Position numbers and translations under genes: made by a program. Source: an uncultured Muribaculaceae bacterium (lineage in GTDB: Bacteria; Bacteroidota; Bacteroidia; Bacteroidales; Muribaculaceae). From it: a DNA stretch of 64,000 bases. The notes beneath the pieces were generated by a model. The model had not been told where the DNA came from and did no database searches. It worked only from the letters and a program-made list of their open reading frames with translations. The DNA lies in NCBI GenBank assembly GCA_944321725.1, contig CALUMI010000009.1, positions 1 through 64,000 on the forward strand, read 5' to 3'. Shown here piece by piece: positions 9,579-18,502 of this stretch; the first letter of the stretch is position 1, and every line of letters begins with the position of its first letter.

Positions 9579-10736
9579 TTATTTAATCAATGACAATGTT
9601 ATTTTCCTAATTTCTTCATTCGTTTCAACCAAATCACTGTAAGAAGGATCGCCGATAAAATTATTGCGGGAAACAGCCTCACCAACAACATCCGCCATTT
9701 CCAAAAACCGTATTTTATCTTCAAGAAATGCCGCCACCGCTATTTCATTGGCCGCATTAAGCGCGCAAGGCACATTTCCACCCGCTTTTATAGCGTCGAA
9801 AGCCATCCCGAGCAACGGGAATTTCTGCATATCGGGTTTTTCAAACGTCAATGAGGCATAACGGTCCACACTCAGCCGCTCCGCCACCGACGGCAACCGT
9901 TCCGGATAATTAAGCGCATAGCGAATCGGCAGGCGCATATCCGGCATACCGAGTTGGGCTTTGACAGAGCCGTCGGCAAACTCCACCATCGAATGTACTA
10001 TCGACTGCGGATGTACCACAATCTCTATCCGCTCCGGCTCCACATCGAAAAGCCACCGGGCCTCTATCATCTCAAAACCTTTATTCATCATCGAGGCAGA
10101 GTCAATTGTCACTTTTGCCCCCATCTTCCAATTCGGATGATTCAGCGCGTCGGATTTGGTGACAGCCGACATTTCCTCGCGCGACATTTTTCTGAAAGGG
10201 CCACCCGACGCCGTAAGAATTATCTTCTCCACAGCATCCGCATCCTCTCCGACAAGGCACTGAAATATGGCAGAATGCTCGGAGTCGACAGGGATAAGAC
10301 GCGATGACGACTTTTCCAGCATCCCGGTAATAAGCTCACCGGCCACGACAAGCGTCTCTTTGTTGGCAAGCGCTATAACCTTTCCGGCTCTGATTGCGCT
10401 GATAGTGGGCTCCAAACCACTGTAGCCGACAAGAGCAGTAACAACAATATCGATGCCGTCATCGGCGACTGCATCGGCAATGGCCCGCGCACCTGCGGCA
10501 ACTTCAATGCCCGTCCCGGCCAAAGCGTCCTTTACAGTCCCGAAATGGGCGGAATCGGCAATGACCACTTTACGGGGCCGGTATTTCAAAGCCTGTGATA
10601 TGAGCAGCCCGGCATTGTGGTTTGCTGTCAACAGGCAAGGATACAATCTGTCGAAATACTCCGAAATGACATCCAATGTCTGAGTTCCAATCGAGCCCGT
10701 ACTGCCCAAAATGGCTATATTTTTTCTATTTTGCAC
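9579..10736 (-). CDS. dxr: 1-deoxy-D-xylulose 5-phosphate reductoisomerase
   Basis: A 385-residue enzyme catalysing the second step of the MEP isoprenoid pathway, NADPH-dependent conversion of DXP to MEP. The nucleotide-binding GSTGSIGTQTLDVI is near the N terminus, the metal-binding PVDSEHSAIFQCL is at about residue 150, and SASMMNKGFEMIEARWLF follows near 215. The start is GTG at 10736, and the conserved N terminus follows at once. It heads a run with rseP, rlmI and the DPP III gene; a -7-like TATTTTTG lies 22 nt upstream. Confidence 0.97.
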   Translation of the reverse strand: MQNRKNIAILGSTGSIGTQTLDVISEYFDRLYPCLLTANHNAGLLISQALKYRPRKVVIADSAHFGTVKDALAGTGIEVAAGARAIADAVADDGIDIVVTALVGYSGLEPTISAIRAGKVIALANKETLVVAGELITGMLEKSSSRLIPVDSEHSAIFQCLVGEDADAVEKIILTASGGPFRKMSREEMSAVTKSDALNHPNWKMGAKVTIDSASMMNKGFEMIEARWLFDVEPERIEIVVHPQSIVHSMVEFADGSVKAQLGMPDMRLPIRYALNYPERLPSVAERLSVDRYASLTFEKPDMQKFPLLGMAFDAIKAGGNVPCALNAANEIAVAAFLEDKIRFLEMADVVGEAVSRNNFIGDPSYSDLVETNEEIRKITLSLIK

Positions 10737-10757
10737 GTTACTCCAAAGTTAATTCTG

Positions 10758-10765
10758 CAAAAATA
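10758..10765 (-). promoter_or_regulatory. probable -7 box of the dxr operon
   Basis: CAAAAATA on the + strand reads TATTTTTG on the minus strand, matching TAnnTTTG, 22 nt before the dxr GTG. The -33 region is T-rich but not clearly TTTG. Confidence 0.45.
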
Positions 10766-10880
10766 TAAGAATTATCCATGATATGAAAATCCGCATTTAC
10801 AAAAAATTATTAATGGCAAGAGCTGCATCCGGCTTTGCTTTTCTTAACATCAAATTATTTTATTTCAAGAAATATATGAG

Positions 10881-10888
10881 TAACTTGC
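10881..10888 (+). promoter_or_regulatory. possible -7 box of the DeoR gene
   Basis: TAACTTGC resembles TAnnTTTG with one transposed base and lies 28 nt before the ATG. No firm -33 box is visible. Confidence 0.3.
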
Positions 10889-10915
10889 AACGAAATTAAA
10901 AATTAAGTAACCGTT

Positions 10916-11677
10916 ATGACAAAGGAGGAGCGACATTCCATAATATTAGATTTATTGTTGCAAAACAGTTCAATATTGGTCACCGATTTGGCAGAGCAAC
11001 TAAACGTGTCGTCTGTCACAATCAGAAAAGATCTGACAGAATTGGAAAATGCCAAAAAGCTCTACCGCAACCACGGCAAGGCAATACTGATAGATCCGTA
11101 TATCGACAATCGCAACGTATCGGAAAAAGAGAAACTCTGCGTCGAGGAAAAACGGCTGATAGGAATTAAAGCGGCAAGTCTTATCACTCCGAAAGACTCC
11201 ATACTAATAGCATCAGGAACCACCGTACACCATTTGGCGCGCAACATTCACGCCACAGACAAACTAACGGTAATCACAGCGTCATTGGAAGTGGCAAGCA
11301 TCTTGTCTAAAGACAAAAACATCGACATCATACAACTCGGCGGAATGATGCGCCACAGCAGCAAATCCGTTGTGGGGAAATATGCGGAATCGGCTCTTGC
11401 CGACTTCTCATGCAGCAAACTGTTTATAGGTGTTGACGGCATTGACCTCGATTTCGGCATAACCACAACCAACATGATGGAGGCGAGCCTCAACAGAGTG
11501 ATGATGCGCACCGCCCAAAAGACCATTGTGCTTGCCGACTCCACCAAATTCGGGCGCAGAGGCTTCAGCAAAATATCAGACCTCGAAGATATAGACCAAA
11601 TCATAACCGACTCAAAAATTTCTCCCGCCACAAAATCACGAATAGAAGAGATGGGCATACTACTGACCATTGTATAA
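10916..11677 (+). CDS. DeoR/GlpR family transcriptional regulator
   Basis: A 253-residue repressor-type protein. Residues 6-58 form the DeoR helix-turn-helix (VTDLAEQLNVSSVTIRKDL followed by the L-Y-R-NHGKA segment). Residues 75-230 are the DeoR sensor fold related to sugar-phosphate isomerases, with IASGTTVHHLAR, LGGMMRHSSKSVVG and VLADSTKFGRRGF. These usually bind a phosphorylated sugar or sugar alcohol. No sugar-utilisation operon lies beside it, so the regulon is unknown. A 7-bp-arm dyad just downstream (11706-11720) could be a binding site. Confidence 0.92.
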   Translation: MTKEERHSIILDLLLQNSSILVTDLAEQLNVSSVTIRKDLTELENAKKLYRNHGKAILIDPYIDNRNVSEKEKLCVEEKRLIGIKAASLITPKDSILIASGTTVHHLARNIHATDKLTVITASLEVASILSKDKNIDIIQLGGMMRHSSKSVVGKYAESALADFSCSKLFIGVDGIDLDFGITTTNMMEASLNRVMMRTAQKTIVLADSTKFGRRGFSKISDLEDIDQIITDSKISPATKSRIEEMGILLTIV

Positions 11678-11705
11678 GAAAGTAAAACAACCTGCCTTTC
11701 CAAAA

Positions 11706-11720
11706 CTCAAAATTTTTGAG
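11706..11720. promoter_or_regulatory. short palindrome downstream of the DeoR gene
   Basis: CTCAAAATTTTTGAG is a perfect 7-bp dyad around a central T. It lies 28 nt after the DeoR stop and about 27 bp before the -33 region of the sigma factor promoter. An operator is possible, but the sequence is A/T-rich and could be chance. Confidence 0.3.
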
Positions 11721-11746
11721 AAAAATATGATTTTTATCAAATAAAA

Positions 11747-11778
11747 TTTTTCTATTCACAAAAAATAGCATAGCTTTG
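11747..11778 (+). promoter_or_regulatory. promoter of the ECF sigma factor gene
   Basis: TAGCTTTG (11771-11778) matches the -7 consensus, with TTTT at 11747-11750 as a -33 element after a 20-bp spacer. The start codon is 88 nt further on, an unusually long leader for this genome. Confidence 0.6.
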
Positions 11779-11866
11779 CGAACAAATAAAACAAAACCTA
11801 TTTCATAACTAAAAACTTTTTGCCTATTGAATCTACATTACACTATAATTTAAAAATAGTTTAATA

Positions 11867-12457
11867 ATGGAAGATTTGACTGCGTTGCAAGACGAACAAC
11901 TTGTAAGTCTGTATGCAAAGGGCGAGAACAATGCTTTTGATGTGTTGTTGCAAAGACATCAGGGACGTGTCTTTTCCTATATTTTAAACATCGTAAAAGA
12001 TAAAGACCTTGCAGACGACTTATTTCAAGAAACTTTTGTAAAAGCAATAATCACAATAAACCAAGGACGATATACCGAGAACGGCAAATTCCCGGCATGG
12101 ATAACCCGTATAGCCCATAATCTCATCATAGATTATTATCGTCAGGAAAAAACGTTGCCGCAACTCTCTTGCGACAATGAGGACATAAACATACTCAACA
12201 GAAAAGAGCTTAGCGAGGAAACCATTGAGGACAATATCGTAAGAGAGCAAACCCTGTGTGACGTCAAAATGCTTGTGGAGCTGTTGCCCACATCGCAAAG
12301 AGAGGTGCTTGAGATGAGATATTATCAGGACATGAGCTTCAAAGAGATAGCTGAAAACACCGGAGTAAGCATCAACACTGCTCTCGGACGAATGCGCTAT
12401 GCCATTCTGAATCTTCGTAAAATAGCTGACGAGCGAAACATAATATTATCCATTTAA
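11867..12457 (+). CDS. ECF-type sigma-70 family RNA polymerase sigma factor
   Basis: A 196-residue sigma factor with region 2 at about 25-95 (DKDLADDLFQETFVKAI, then FPAWITRIAHNLIIDYYR) and region 4 at about 135-190 (LPTSQREVLEMRYYQDMSFK, then EIAENTGVSINTALGRMR). It lacks regions 1 and 3, as in ECF sigmas, and directs RNA polymerase to a subset of promoters. The usual cotranscribed anti-sigma factor is absent; instead a 52-residue ORF follows after a 97-nt leader containing an inverted repeat. The trigger and regulon are unknown. Confidence 0.93.
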   Translation: MEDLTALQDEQLVSLYAKGENNAFDVLLQRHQGRVFSYILNIVKDKDLADDLFQETFVKAIITINQGRYTENGKFPAWITRIAHNLIIDYYRQEKTLPQLSCDNEDINILNRKELSEETIEDNIVREQTLCDVKMLVELLPTSQREVLEMRYYQDMSFKEIAENTGVSINTALGRMRYAILNLRKIADERNIILSI

Positions 12458-12475
12458 AAACATTATATAAAAATT

Positions 12476-12551
12476 CACATCTTTTTCAACCGGCATATAT
12501 AATAAACAAGCTATCAACTCGTTTCATATATGTATAACCCAAAAAGATGTG
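12476..12551 (+). repeat. nested inverted repeat in the leader of the small ORF
   Basis: CACATCTTTTT (12476-12486) and AAAAAGATGTG (12541-12551) are perfect 11-bp complements. A second pair, CATATAT (12494-12500) and ATATATG (12526-12532), lies inside. The distal arm ends 3 nt before the ATG of the small ORF, so the RNA fold would bury the ribosome-binding region. Confidence 0.7.
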
Positions 12552-12554
12552 CCT

Positions 12555-12713
12555 ATGGATAAAAACTCTACCTATGTTTTAATACCGCGTAACAGTAAAC
12601 GAATTGCAGAGGCTCCGCGAAAATCGACAATCGATTTTCTTAAACAATTTGCAAGAGCATATTCTTTCAACAGGCAAATGCCGGCAAATCTCGGAGGATT
12701 CATTGCAAATTAG
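12555..12713 (+). CDS. 52-residue small protein downstream of the sigma factor
   Basis: A short frame beginning MDKNSTYVLIPRNSKRIAEA and ending GGFIAN then TAG. Its composition looks protein-like: a basic N-terminal half, a central STIDFLKQFARAYSF segment that could form an amphipathic helix, and a compact C terminus. It has no signal peptide or membrane span. From memory, short ORFs with a similar FARAY-type helix occur next to sigma-factor genes in other Bacteroidales, but I cannot verify this here. It could act on the sigma factor or be unrelated. The leader holds a long inverted repeat, and a strong hairpin follows at 12723-12755. Confidence 0.6.
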   Translation: MDKNSTYVLIPRNSKRIAEAPRKSTIDFLKQFARAYSFNRQMPANLGGFIAN

Positions 12714-12722
12714 CGAACTAAC

Positions 12723-12755
12723 CGAAAGGGATGGAAGACGATTTCATCCCTTTCG
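12723..12755 (+). terminator. strong hairpin after the small ORF
   Basis: CGAAAGGGATG (12723-12733) pairs perfectly with CATCCCTTTCG (12745-12755). Three further pairs (one G-T) extend the stem to 14 bp around a GACGA loop. No U-run follows, so it may be a 3'-end stabiliser or weak terminator. Confidence 0.55.
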
Positions 12756-12800
12756 ACTGAATAAAACCCACATTTAATCAAAATCTTTTTTACAATCAGG

Positions 12801-13328
12801 ATGCCAAGCATATCCATACAATCCTACCATTCACCTTGCGGAGATTTGTTGCTCGGCTCTTTCAGCAACCGGCTTTGCCTATGCAATTGGACGATGGAAA
12901 AACATCCGGGCAGAGTGGACAGAAGGCTGCAATCCATGCTGAACGCAGAATATGAGTATATCCCGTCGGACACAACAAGAGAAGCGGCAAGGCAGTTAGA
13001 CGAATATTTCCGGCATCATCGCACAGTTTTCGACATTCCATTGCTGTTTGTGGGAAGCGATTTTCAGAAACAAGTATGGAAACAATTACTGACGATACCC
13101 TACGGCGAAACAATCTCATACCTTGAGCTGTCAAAACAACTCGGCATACCCAAAGCGGTACGCGCGGTAGCCAATGCCAACGGAGCCAATGCCATATCAA
13201 TTTTCACGCCATGCCATCGCGTTATAGGCAGCGACATGTCGCCGACAGGATATGGAGGAGGCATAGAAGCGAAAAAATTTCTGCTGAAATTGGAGCGGGA
13301 GAAAAACAATGTCACATGTTTATTGTAA
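12801..13328 (+). CDS. ogt: methylated-DNA--[protein]-cysteine S-methyltransferase
   Basis: A 175-residue suicide DNA-repair protein that removes methyl groups from O6-methylguanine by transferring them to its own cysteine. The active-site motif PCHRVIGSD contains C138. The helix-turn-helix that flips the base is in QKQVWKQLLTIPYGETISYL, followed by RAVANANGANAISIFTPC. There is no Ada regulatory domain, so this is the Ogt/MGMT form. It follows the sigma factor and small ORF on the same strand but is separated by a strong hairpin. The end of the protein (KNNVTCLL) is short and unremarkable. Confidence 0.95.
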   Translation: MPSISIQSYHSPCGDLLLGSFSNRLCLCNWTMEKHPGRVDRRLQSMLNAEYEYIPSDTTREAARQLDEYFRHHRTVFDIPLLFVGSDFQKQVWKQLLTIPYGETISYLELSKQLGIPKAVRAVANANGANAISIFTPCHRVIGSDMSPTGYGGGIEAKKFLLKLEREKNNVTCLL

Positions 13329-13468
13329 ATTTGCACAGATTTTGCAAACTATATAATCGACAAATAAACTATAAACAATCTAAAGAATATTTTATCCTGT
13401 CGGTTTTTATTTTGTAATACTGCAAATTATTCTCACATTTGCATAACATAAAAAGAAACATTACTATA

Positions 13469-14824
13469 GTGAAAATAAAAATTTTAGCTTTTATAGGCCT
13501 TGCTTGCGCAAGCTATTACGCGATAGCGCAAAACAACATTGCGGAAGAGGTGGCATGGGTAGTAGGTGACGAGCCAATCTACAAATCACAAATCGAAGAG
13601 CAGTATTCCCAAATGCAATATGAGAACATACCCATCGAGGGCGACCCGTATTGCGTAATACCGGAACGATTGGCAATCGACAGACTGTTCCTGCATCAGG
13701 CGGAAATAGACACGATAGTGGTAGAGGACGCCACCGTTCAACAAGAGGTGAACGCCCGCATAAACCTTTTCATAGAAAATCTCGGGTCGAAAGAAAAAGT
13801 AGAAGAATATTTTCGCAAATCCATCCCCGAAATGAGAGAATCGCTGATGGAGATGATGAAAAATCAATACACCATACAACGCGTGCAGCAAGAACTGACC
13901 AATGACGTTAAAGCCACTCCCGCCGATGTGAGAAAATATTTCAACGGACTGCCAAAAGACAGCATACCGTTTGTACCGATGCAAGTAGAGGTGCAGATTA
14001 TAAGCATCAAACCGGTAATCCCCCAGCAAGAAATCGATGAGGTGAAATCACGGTTGCGCGATTATGCAAATCGCGTAAACAGCGGAGAAGCAGAATTTTC
14101 CACATTGGCAATACTCTATTCTGAAGATGGCAGCTCCGTCAGAGGCGGAGAGGTAGGCTTCAAAGGAAGGACAGAGCTTTTGCCGGAATACGCAAGTGTG
14201 GCATTCAATCTCACAGATCCTAAAAAAGCCTCGAAAATAGTGGAAACAGAAGCCGGTTTCCACATCATACAGCTAATCGAGAAACGCGGTGACAAAATCA
14301 ACACGCGCCACATACTGTTAAAGCCGAAAGTTTCGGAAAAAGAATTAACCGACGGATTGGAAAGACTCGACTCCTTACGATCGGACCTTTTGGCAAACAA
14401 ATTTACATTCGAGGAGGCCGCCCAATATTTGTCGCAGGACAAAGACACGCGAAACAATCAAGGGTTGATGGTCAACGAGCGAAATTTGAACACAAAATTC
14501 GAGATGTCACAGCTGCCACAAGAAGTAGCGAAACAAGTGGACAAGCTCAAAGTTGGCGAAATATCGGAGCCGTTTATCATGATTGACCAGAAAACCAACC
14601 GTGAGATCGTCGCCATCGTCAAATTGAGGACAAGAATAGACGGCCATAAAGCCAATCTACGAGATGATTACGAAGTGTTGAAAACAATGTATGAGGCGCA
14701 TGCAAAAAATCAGATAATCGCCGATTGGATAAATCAAAAAATCGAAAACACATACATATATATAGAGGACGGTTGGCGAGATTGCGATTTTGAGCATAAA
14801 GGATGGCTGAAAACGACAAATTAA
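13469..14824 (+). CDS. periplasmic SurA-like peptidyl-prolyl isomerase
   Basis: A foldase of about 451 residues if started at GTG 13469, which places a signal peptide (KIKILAFIGLACASYYAIAQ) at the N terminus; a TTG at 13439 would add ten residues and is less likely. A SurA-type N-terminal chaperone region (WVVGDEPIYKSQIEEQY) precedes two parvulin-like regions. The first is around residues 165-270, with FSTLAILYSEDGSS and GFKGRTELLPEY; the second is around 275-390, starting INTRHILLKP. SurA proteins carry unfolded outer-membrane proteins across the periplasm. It is 9 nt upstream of the OstA-like gene, suggesting an envelope-biogenesis operon. Confidence 0.9.
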   Translation: MKIKILAFIGLACASYYAIAQNNIAEEVAWVVGDEPIYKSQIEEQYSQMQYENIPIEGDPYCVIPERLAIDRLFLHQAEIDTIVVEDATVQQEVNARINLFIENLGSKEKVEEYFRKSIPEMRESLMEMMKNQYTIQRVQQELTNDVKATPADVRKYFNGLPKDSIPFVPMQVEVQIISIKPVIPQQEIDEVKSRLRDYANRVNSGEAEFSTLAILYSEDGSSVRGGEVGFKGRTELLPEYASVAFNLTDPKKASKIVETEAGFHIIQLIEKRGDKINTRHILLKPKVSEKELTDGLERLDSLRSDLLANKFTFEEAAQYLSQDKDTRNNQGLMVNERNLNTKFEMSQLPQEVAKQVDKLKVGEISEPFIMIDQKTNREIVAIVKLRTRIDGHKANLRDDYEVLKTMYEAHAKNQIIADWINQKIENTYIYIEDGWRDCDFEHKGWLKTTN

Positions 14825-14833
14825 CCCGAGTTT

Positions 14834-16540
14834 ATGACAAAAAGGAATGACAACGACATAAACAAAAGGCATAAGGTTCTAAACGGATTCTTATGCCTTT
14901 TAGCTCTATGCCTGATAAATGTGGTGGTTGGCGATGTCACACGGGCACAAAACCGCCCAAACAACAAATCACAACAAGCGCAGGAGAAAAAAATAGTTCC
15001 GGTGATTCCTTCTGCCGACAGGTACCAAAAAGGGCGTGTTTTCCTCGAATATGCCGACAGCCTTACAATGAACGAAAAGATAAGCACCGAGTACCAAGTG
15101 CTCAACGGGAACGTAAAATTCAGGAAAGGCGACATGTATATGTATTGCGACAGCGCACATTTCTATGACAAGAAAAATTCTCTGTATGCGTTTGGCAATG
15201 TCAAAATGGAACAAGGCGACACCTTGTTCGTATACGCCGACCAACTTTTCTACAACGGAGATATCGATTTGGCACAACTGCGATACAATGTAAGAATGGA
15301 GAACCGCAATGTCACTCTGTTTGCCGACAGCCTCGACTACGACCTGCTTGCCAACATCGGATACTACTTCGAGGGAGGCAAAATAGTGGATGATGAAAAC
15401 GAGCTGACATCTGTCTACGGACAATACGCCCCCGACACCAAAGACTCCGAATTTTTGTTCGATGTGGTATTGACAAATGACAGGTATGTAATGCGCACAG
15501 ACACACTTTTCTACAACACCAACACCCATATAGCCGACATTGTGGGCTACACCACAATCGTATCCGACAGCAACATTATATATACCGACAACGGCTGGTA
15601 CAATACACAAGACGACAAAGCGACGCTCTACGACCAATCGCTGATTGTTGGGAAAGACAATCAGACACTCACAGGCGACACCATTTTCTACGACCGCAAC
15701 ACTGGTTTCGGAGAAGTGTTCGGGAATATGGTGCTTACCGATTCCGTAAAATCAAGCACGATAACAGGCGGATACGGCTATTACAACGAAAAAACCGAGG
15801 ACTCGTTTGCCACCAAACGCGCGCTTGCAATGGAATATTCACAAAAAGACACTCTGTATCTGCACGGCGACACAATTAAATCATATCTTTTGGAAGACTC
15901 ATCACGGGTGATGTGCGCCTATCCGTCAGTAAGATTTTACCGGACAGACATACAAGGACTGTGCGACTCAATATCATTCATGTCGCGCGACACAATGATG
16001 TACATGCACCGCCACCCTATTCTTTGGAACACCAATCGCCAAGTAATGGGCAATGTAATAAAAGTGCATTTCAACGACAGCACTGTCGACAAAGCCTACC
16101 TGCCGGAATACGGAATGCTTGCCGAACACGTTTCCGAAGAGTTCTACAACCAACTCTCCGGAAAAGAAATGATAGCATATTTTGAAGAACAGGATATGCG
16201 CCGGTTAGACGTAAACGGAAATGTGATGACAATAATGCTCCCAATGGAAAATGACTCCACCTACAACAAGCTAATAAATGCCGAAGGAAGTTTTTTGATT
16301 GTAAACATGCGCGACCGGCAAATGGAAAAATTGAATTTATGGCCGGATGTAACAGGGAAAGTCACCCCCATCTATATGGCAAAAAAATCGCAATACTATT
16401 TGAAAGGATTCAAATGGTATGGGGAAATACGTCCAAAAGACAAAAACGACATTTATGAAGTGCCGGAGGCCATGAAAGAACTGTTCAGCAAGCCGGAAGC
16501 AATCGCGCCGGCAAGGAGAATAAGAGAAATGGAAGAATAA
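14834..16540 (+). CDS. OstA/LptA-like envelope protein
   Basis: A 568-residue exported protein with an N-terminal signal or anchor segment (GFLCLLALCLINVVVGDVTRA). The central 400 residues are a series of beta-strand units such as GNVKFRKGDMYMYCDSAHFY and GNVKMEQGDTLFVYADQLFY, the OstA/LptA repeat pattern of lipopolysaccharide transport proteins. Bacteroidota encode such long OstA-like proteins of uncertain exact role; participation in LPS transport or outer-membrane assembly is the family-level inference. It lies between a SurA-like foldase and mutL, 12 nt before the latter, so it is probably cotranscribed with both. Confidence 0.88.
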   Translation: MTKRNDNDINKRHKVLNGFLCLLALCLINVVVGDVTRAQNRPNNKSQQAQEKKIVPVIPSADRYQKGRVFLEYADSLTMNEKISTEYQVLNGNVKFRKGDMYMYCDSAHFYDKKNSLYAFGNVKMEQGDTLFVYADQLFYNGDIDLAQLRYNVRMENRNVTLFADSLDYDLLANIGYYFEGGKIVDDENELTSVYGQYAPDTKDSEFLFDVVLTNDRYVMRTDTLFYNTNTHIADIVGYTTIVSDSNIIYTDNGWYNTQDDKATLYDQSLIVGKDNQTLTGDTIFYDRNTGFGEVFGNMVLTDSVKSSTITGGYGYYNEKTEDSFATKRALAMEYSQKDTLYLHGDTIKSYLLEDSSRVMCAYPSVRFYRTDIQGLCDSISFMSRDTMMYMHRHPILWNTNRQVMGNVIKVHFNDSTVDKAYLPEYGMLAEHVSEEFYNQLSGKEMIAYFEEQDMRRLDVNGNVMTIMLPMENDSTYNKLINAEGSFLIVNMRDRQMEKLNLWPDVTGKVTPIYMAKKSQYYLKGFKWYGEIRPKDKNDIYEVPEAMKELFSKPEAIAPARRIREMEE

Positions 16541-16552
16541 AAGCGTAGAAAT

Positions 16553-18454
16553 ATGTCTGACATAATAAAATTGTTGCCCGACTCAGTTGCCAACCAAATA
16601 GCGGCGGGAGAAGTAATCCAACGACCCGCGTCTGTCATCAAAGAATTGGTGGAAAACGCCATAGACGCAGGCGCCACATCCATAAAAATAGTCTTGAAAG
16701 ACGCCGGACGCACCCTGATACAAGTAATCGACAACGGCAGCGGAATGTCGGAAACCGATGCCCGTCTGGCTTTCGAACGGCATTCCACCTCAAAAATCAC
16801 ATGTGCCGACGATCTCTTCTCATTGCATACAATGGGTTTTCGCGGTGAGGCACTTGCCTCGATAGCAGCAATTTCACAAGTGGAGCTGCGCACAATGAAA
16901 CGCGGAAGCCAAATGGGCACAAAAATATGTATCAGCGCGTCAAAATGCGAGTCGCAAGAACCGGAATATTGTCCGGAAGGTTGCAATTTCATGATAAAAA
17001 ACATCTTTTTCAATGTGCCCGCAAGAAGGAAATTCCTAAAAAGCAACCAAGTAGAACTCAGCAACATAATAAAAGAGTTCGAGAAACTTGCCTTAGTGAA
17101 TTACTCCACTGAATTTACCCTCACCCACAATGACAGCATGATGTATCAGCTGATGGGAGGAGATTCTTTCAAGCACCGCATCATTTCTGTATTTTCACGG
17201 TCATTGGAACAACAGCTTATCCCGATAGAAACCGAAACATCACTCGTGAAAATCAACGGCTACATTGGCAGACCGGAAAACGCAAGAAAGCGTAATGCCC
17301 TACAATACCTTTTCGTCAACGGAAGATTTATGCGCCACCCTTATTTCCACAAAGCTGTGGCATCATGCTACGAGCAATTAATTCCAACCGACGAACAGCC
17401 TAATTATTTTCTTAATTTTCATGTAGACCCTCAAACAATAGACGTAAATATTCACCCGACAAAAAATGAGATAAAATTCGAAAACGAACAAGCGATATGG
17501 CAAATCTTGTCGGCGGCGGTAAAAGAAGCTCTCGGAAAATTCAGCGCCGTCCCCTCGATAGATTTCGACACGGAAGACATGGTAGAAATACCTGTCGGAG
17601 AAAGCCATAACATAACACAGCCGACAATCGACATCGATCCAAACTACAATCCTTTCAACGAGAATAAACGCCCAACTCCAAACAAAACCGGTGCAGTCAG
17701 GCAGACAATAACATCAACATTCGACCAACAAGCCGACGATAATCTCAAAAATTGGGACACTTTATATGAAAATTTCGAGAAGAAATTCGGAAGCGCAATC
17801 AATGAGCAAGTGACAGTGCCATCCTCAATAATCGACGAGACAGGCAACCCTCACTCCGCCCTATTCAAGAATGAGCCTGACAACGGCATATTCCACAATA
17901 AGTTTCTGCAATTTAAAAATAAATATATCATCACAACCGGGAGCGATTGCATTATGGTCATCGACCAATATCGCGCCCATGTAAGGATTCTGTTCGACAA
18001 GCTGCTCAACAACAAAAAAAACAACACTGTCGAATCCCAAAGAGTATTATTCCCTGAAATTATAAATCTCACATCCTCACAAAATCTGATTCTTGAGGAT
18101 TTGCAACAAGAAATGGAGCAAATGGGATTTGAGCTGTCGTTTCTTGGCGACAACTCATGGGCGGTGAACAGTGTGCCATCAAGTCTTAAAGGATTGGACA
18201 CCAAAGATTTGATAAACGAGGTAATAGAGGCCGTCGTTGCCGGAGGCCACACTATATCAACAAAGATAAGCGAGCATATAGCCCTGTCGTCGGCAAAGAC
18301 AGCGGCCATACAATACGGGCAAACGCTGACAACCGACGATATGGCAACCCTTGTCTGTGACCTGCTCAAATTGAAAGAGTCAAACTACACTCCCGACAAG
18401 AAACCTATCATAAAGACAATCAGCTATGAAGATATATTGAAAATGTTTTCATAG
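16553..18454 (+). CDS. mutL: DNA mismatch repair protein MutL
   Basis: A 633-residue MutL. The N-terminal GHKL ATPase is complete: QIAAGEVIQRPASVIKELVE, the ENAIDAG and DNGSGM motifs, and GFRGEALASI. The C-terminal dimerisation domain starts near residue 455. It couples mismatch recognition by MutS to strand removal. The endonuclease motif seen in most MutL proteins without MutH (DQHA-xx-E-xxxx-E) is DQYRAHVRILFD at 471-482 here, losing the His and Glu residues, and the CPHGRP region reads NYTPDKKP. The nicking site therefore looks degenerate. The gene is in a run with the OstA-like gene (12-nt gap). Confidence 0.97.
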   Translation: MSDIIKLLPDSVANQIAAGEVIQRPASVIKELVENAIDAGATSIKIVLKDAGRTLIQVIDNGSGMSETDARLAFERHSTSKITCADDLFSLHTMGFRGEALASIAAISQVELRTMKRGSQMGTKICISASKCESQEPEYCPEGCNFMIKNIFFNVPARRKFLKSNQVELSNIIKEFEKLALVNYSTEFTLTHNDSMMYQLMGGDSFKHRIISVFSRSLEQQLIPIETETSLVKINGYIGRPENARKRNALQYLFVNGRFMRHPYFHKAVASCYEQLIPTDEQPNYFLNFHVDPQTIDVNIHPTKNEIKFENEQAIWQILSAAVKEALGKFSAVPSIDFDTEDMVEIPVGESHNITQPTIDIDPNYNPFNENKRPTPNKTGAVRQTITSTFDQQADDNLKNWDTLYENFEKKFGSAINEQVTVPSSIIDETGNPHSALFKNEPDNGIFHNKFLQFKNKYIITTGSDCIMVIDQYRAHVRILFDKLLNNKKNNTVESQRVLFPEIINLTSSQNLILEDLQQEMEQMGFELSFLGDNSWAVNSVPSSLKGLDTKDLINEVIEAVVAGGHTISTKISEHIALSSAKTAAIQYGQTLTTDDMATLVCDLLKLKESNYTPDKKPIIKTISYEDILKMFS

Positions 18455-18477
18455 AAATTAAACTTTCACTATATTTG
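18446..18477 (+). promoter_or_regulatory. promoter of the TPR protein gene, overlapping the mutL end
   Basis: TATATTTG (18470-18477) matches the -7 box, with TTTT (18446-18449) as -33 after a 20-bp spacer. The -33 element lies in the last codons of mutL. Confidence 0.65.
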
Positions 18478-18502
18478 AAAAAATAATACCAATAACATAG
18501 AT

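Noticed and set aside
10783..10899. A 38-residue ORF (MKIRIYKK start) before the DeoR gene
   Set aside because: It overlaps the likely DeoR -7 box, is basic and without domain, and could be chance; not enough to call a gene.
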